Below are positions 61,295 through 64,000 of a stretch of 64,000 nucleotides of DNA, piece after piece. The translations under genes were made by a program, and so were the position numbers. The notes below the pieces were generated by a model. It saw only the letters and a list, made by a program, of their open reading frames with translations. It did no database searches and had not been told where the DNA came from. Source of the stretch: Cardinalis cardinalis (lineage: Eukaryota; Chordata; Aves; Passeriformes; Cardinalidae); contig JACDOX010000044.1 of NCBI GenBank assembly GCA_014549065.1, positions 5,250,801-5,314,800 of the forward strand, read 5' to 3'. Position 1 is the first letter of the stretch. Each line of letters begins with the position of its first letter.

Positions 61295-61734
61295 CTTTAA
61301 TACTGCTTCTGCTGGGATGCTCAAAGATATGAGATTCTTCAAGATACATTTACCTCTCTGATGATATTCACCATTCACCATACATGCTCTGGGAATGAAA
61401 CAAAGCCCTACAAGTTGAAATTAGATTTCCTCCATATCTTTAAGCTCTGTTTTAATGCAGAGACAAGAATGAAATCAATGTTCAGTCAGTGAGTAACAAA
61501 AAGACAAAAAACCACTAAGCTAAAGTGTGATGGTGTGGGGGTTTTTTTCCCCTCTCACAGCATTGCATATAATGAAGATGGAAAAAACCCAATACATTGT
61601 GGGGGGAGGCAAGGAAGAGCTTCAAAATGCCACCAGCCTGTTGCGCTGTTGGTGCTTTTTAAAATCATGTCTCAGACTTAATGCTGTGAGTCAGCCCAGA
61701 AAAACTTAGACACAGAATAGTTGCAGTAGGTTGT
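61295..61734. other. Gene-free sequence between A/C tract and old LINE
   Basis: I recognise nothing in it. Confidence 0.5.
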
Positions 61735-62370
61735 GCAGTTGTCTCCAGAGGCAACAGCAAGATTATTCCCCAAAGGATATTTCCCCAGTACTTTGTCCAG
61801 CAAAACTTGAAATGTGTCCAGGGATAAGGTTTCCACCAATTCCCTTGAGTGATTACTCTCCAGTCTCATATATCTCACCATTTGGAAGATTTTCCTGCTG
61901 TTCAGCCTACATTTTTGCATTTCTTAATTTCATACTATTACTTGTGGTTATGGCCCAAATTAATCAAAGTACTTCAATGCATGCTTAAATTTAGGTATGT
62001 GCTGAAGCTCCACTGAAATCATGGACATTGGTGTTTTGCAGGGCTGATGGATCTGCACGTGTTTTAGCACTGTGCTGAATTGGGACCATGCATCATGCAA
62101 AATAATTATCTTTCTCTTACATATTTTTAAGCCATTATCCTTCCCCTGCTTAATTATTGATTAGATAAGCTATATATTTAAGCTACTTAATCTCTCCTTG
62201 TGTATCACTCTTTCCAAGAGTCTGATCATTTTCCTTTTTCAGATCTGAATTCCCTGAAACGCTTGCATGTTTTTTGAGGACGGGTAATGAGGTATTGCAA
62301 TTTAATGACATATCCCAGGTGTGATTACATAAAGAGCAGTTATTCTGTGCAGTCTGAGGATATAACTTAC
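61735..62370 (-). mobile_element. Old CR1/L3-like LINE 3' fragment, minus strand
   Basis: The words GATAAGGTTTCCACCAATTC, GGAAGATTTTCCTGCTGTTC, AGCCTACATTTTTGC and TTTCATACTATTACTTGTGG appear in the order seen in the inverted 3' part of ancient amniote CR1/L3 elements. Weaker similarity continues at 62,175-62,345 (CTTAATCTCTCCTTGTGTATC, TCTGATCATTTTCC, CCCAGGTGTGATTACATAAAGAGCAG-type sequence). There is no intact frame. The divergence is much greater than in the other CR1 copies, so this insertion is far older. Confidence 0.55.
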
Positions 62371-62600
62371 CTTCACCAGCAACCCCAAAGCGCATTGATT
62401 TGTTGTGCTGCTCTATCATTTTGTAAGACTCTATAATCTACTCCTATTCTTTTCCATATCCATCACCCCAGCATTCAGATATTTTTTACTTGCATAGGCA
62501 GACAGCCTTGAGGCCTTGAAATTCAGTGTGGTGTTTTACACTGGGAAACCTCTAACAGAACCAAATTGCAACCTTGGAGAGGTTTCCAGAACACTTTCTT

Positions 62601-62724
62601 AAAAAAAAAAAACAAACAAAAAAAAAAAAAAAAAAAAAAAAACAACAACAAAACCCCCCCCCAAAAAAAAACAAACAAAAAAAACAAACCACAAAACAAA
62701 ACCAAAAAAAAAGAGAAAACCCCC
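62601..62724 (+). repeat. Pure A/C tract, over 110 bp
   Basis: Positions 62,601-62,711 contain only A and C: long A runs (one of more than 20), CAACAACAACAAAACC, a run of nine C, then A runs broken by AAC and ACC. The tract continues to 62,724 with two G. Both strands give spurious Lys- or Phe-rich open frames. Confidence 0.95.
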
Positions 62725-64000
62725 TCAGTTGCAAGTTGTATTGTTACAATCTGTTCACCCAGGATTTTGAGTTCCCAATCAATTTACTTCAGGAGGATTT
62801 GTCACACGTACCACCCTGGCACCGTGGTGTCTGCATCATTTATTGGTCATTATTCCATTATCCCCCAGGTAGATGTGGGGCTTTAATGATAATTTCATTA
62901 TTTTGAGATGATTTAAAAGTGGGTTTACTGAATTGTAATTGACTGTGATTTTGATAATTTTCTCTTTTTTTTTCTTTCTTTTTCTGAAGATATGTCCTAT
63001 TTGCTGTCTCTCTTTCTCTCATATTTCCATTAACTTCCATAAACAACTGTCACTGAGCCATTACATTCTGTAATGAATTACCTTATTCTCAAAGATGCAT
63101 GTCATCCGGACCAATTCATGGATACACATTTCTGTTTTCAGCACTGTTACCAGTTGTCTTACACAAAACATACAATGTTTTCTTTACTTCATGATCAAGT
63201 ATTATGGTTGGTTTTCACCTTTTTTTTTCCAATCTGAAGTACTGTCATGACACAACTACATGATTTTTTAAAAACAAATGCTGTGGAGTGATACAAATAG
63301 ACATCACTGACTTCTGTTATAGATCCAGCAAAACTCACCTTATCTCTGATAAACCCACATTTCCATCAGAAAATTACAACAATTCAAGTAGATAGATAGA
63401 TAGATAGATGGTAACGCTGAATTAGACCTCGACATACTCCACATTCTGTGTTTTCTTCTCCCCCATCATCATCTCCTCTGTGGCCCTGGTTTAGGAAAGC
63501 ACTGTAGGATCCTTTTCTGTAAGGGAAGCACCTCATGTTTTTGCAGGCTGAATTTTCCCATACTCATTTTTAGGCATGAAATTCAGGGGGATTGATTGCA
63601 CTGGACTCAAGCAAAATTCCAAAATAAGGAGCAATTCAAAAGCAGAAATCAGCAACAAGGCTTACATTTAGTCTGACTTTTTTAGTCTCTTCCTCCTAAA
63701 ATGTACCTCAATTTTTCTAGGTTCAAGAATAACCTCAAAAAATAACGGAAGACCCCCTCCCGTATTATATAGAAAATGCAACTGATAATGATTTAATTTT
63801 GAGAACATGGGCTGTCAAGAAAATGCTTTACACTTAAGGGATTGTTTAAGCCATAGCATACTGGCCAGCCATTGTAGATTTGCAGTACCACGGCACCAAC
63901 AGAAAAGCCTAAAGGAGAGAAAGTGCCATGGGATGTCTGGTTCCTAACTTTTAGCTAACGCATTTCCTTGCAGCCTGCTCATGTCCAATGCCTTGTGCAA
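62725..64000. other. Gene-free sequence to the window end
   Basis: AT-rich unique sequence with a T-rich patch at 62,963-62,984 and a GATA microsatellite at 63,389. No exon or transposable element is recognised. Confidence 0.5.
63389..63410. repeat. (GATA)n microsatellite, about 5 units
   Basis: A short uninterrupted TAGATAGATAGATAGATAGA run ending in TG. Confidence 0.95.

Noticed and set aside
62523..62906. Phe-rich and Lys-rich open frames
   Set aside because: Direct translation of an A/C-only low-complexity tract.
1..64000. CRISPR arrays, operons, ribosome binding sites, phage or plasmid features
   Set aside because: The sequence is vertebrate in character. Repeats are simple, minisatellite or retroelement, with no evenly spaced palindromic repeats and no prokaryotic gene density.
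1..64000. tRNA, rRNA or snRNA genes
   Set aside because: No A-box/B-box pair with a foldable cloverleaf, and no rRNA or snRNA core words, were noticed on either strand. Scanning was by eye, so small RNAs such as microRNA hairpins could have been missed.

Overview
The window is vertebrate nuclear DNA from a bird. The evidence is several CR1 LINE fragments with the avian 3' tail (ATTCTATGA or GATTCTGTGA type octamers), a solo LTR of a family I recognise from avian genomes, no Alu, L1 or B elements, and no dense coding. Species cannot be read from the sequence. Single Ns and one 65-N gap show it is a draft assembly. No protein-coding exon could be supported. Most open frames are chance frames, CR1 remnants or GC-rich CpG-island frames.

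Layout. 1-57.5 kb is AT-leaning, gene-free sequence: intergenic, or more likely intronic. It is punctuated by CR1 copies at 2.5-3.2 kb (-), 17.8-18.1 kb (+), 31.3-32.1 kb (-, interrupted by about 370 bp), 40.2-40.5 kb (-, internally deleted) and 49.0-50.3 kb (+, with a second CR1 nested in it). A solo LTR lies at 46.43-47.00 kb (-). A 9-bp GGAAGGAAA minisatellite spans 21.09-21.34 kb. Many tracts contain almost only A and C on one strand. Several repeat-free, AT-rich, homeodomain/octamer-rich blocks (near 5.6-6.0, 10.1-10.4, 26.4-26.9 and 36.2-36.7 kb) look like possible conserved non-coding elements, which only alignment can confirm.

57.5-60.1 kb holds the one clear gene-associated structure: a strong CpG island with a core at about 58.6-59.85 kb. 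It contains GC boxes, a canonical G-quadruplex motif, a CAG/CGG triplet tract, and a good minus-strand splice donor (GAG|GTAAAT) at 58697. On its right flank sit five CCAAT boxes, four of them in a roughly 190-bp tandem duplication. The simplest reading is the promoter and non-coding first exon of a minus-strand gene whose long first intron fills the rest of the window to the left. I do not recognise the gene.

60.1-64 kb is upstream sequence holding a diverged, probably ancient CR1/L3-like LINE 3' fragment (about 61.7-62.4 kb), two long A/C tracts and a short GATA microsatellite. I found no new biological system. The most unusual structures are the duplicated CCAAT module, the nested and interrupted CR1 copies, and the minisatellite whose assembly gap keeps exact repeat phase.
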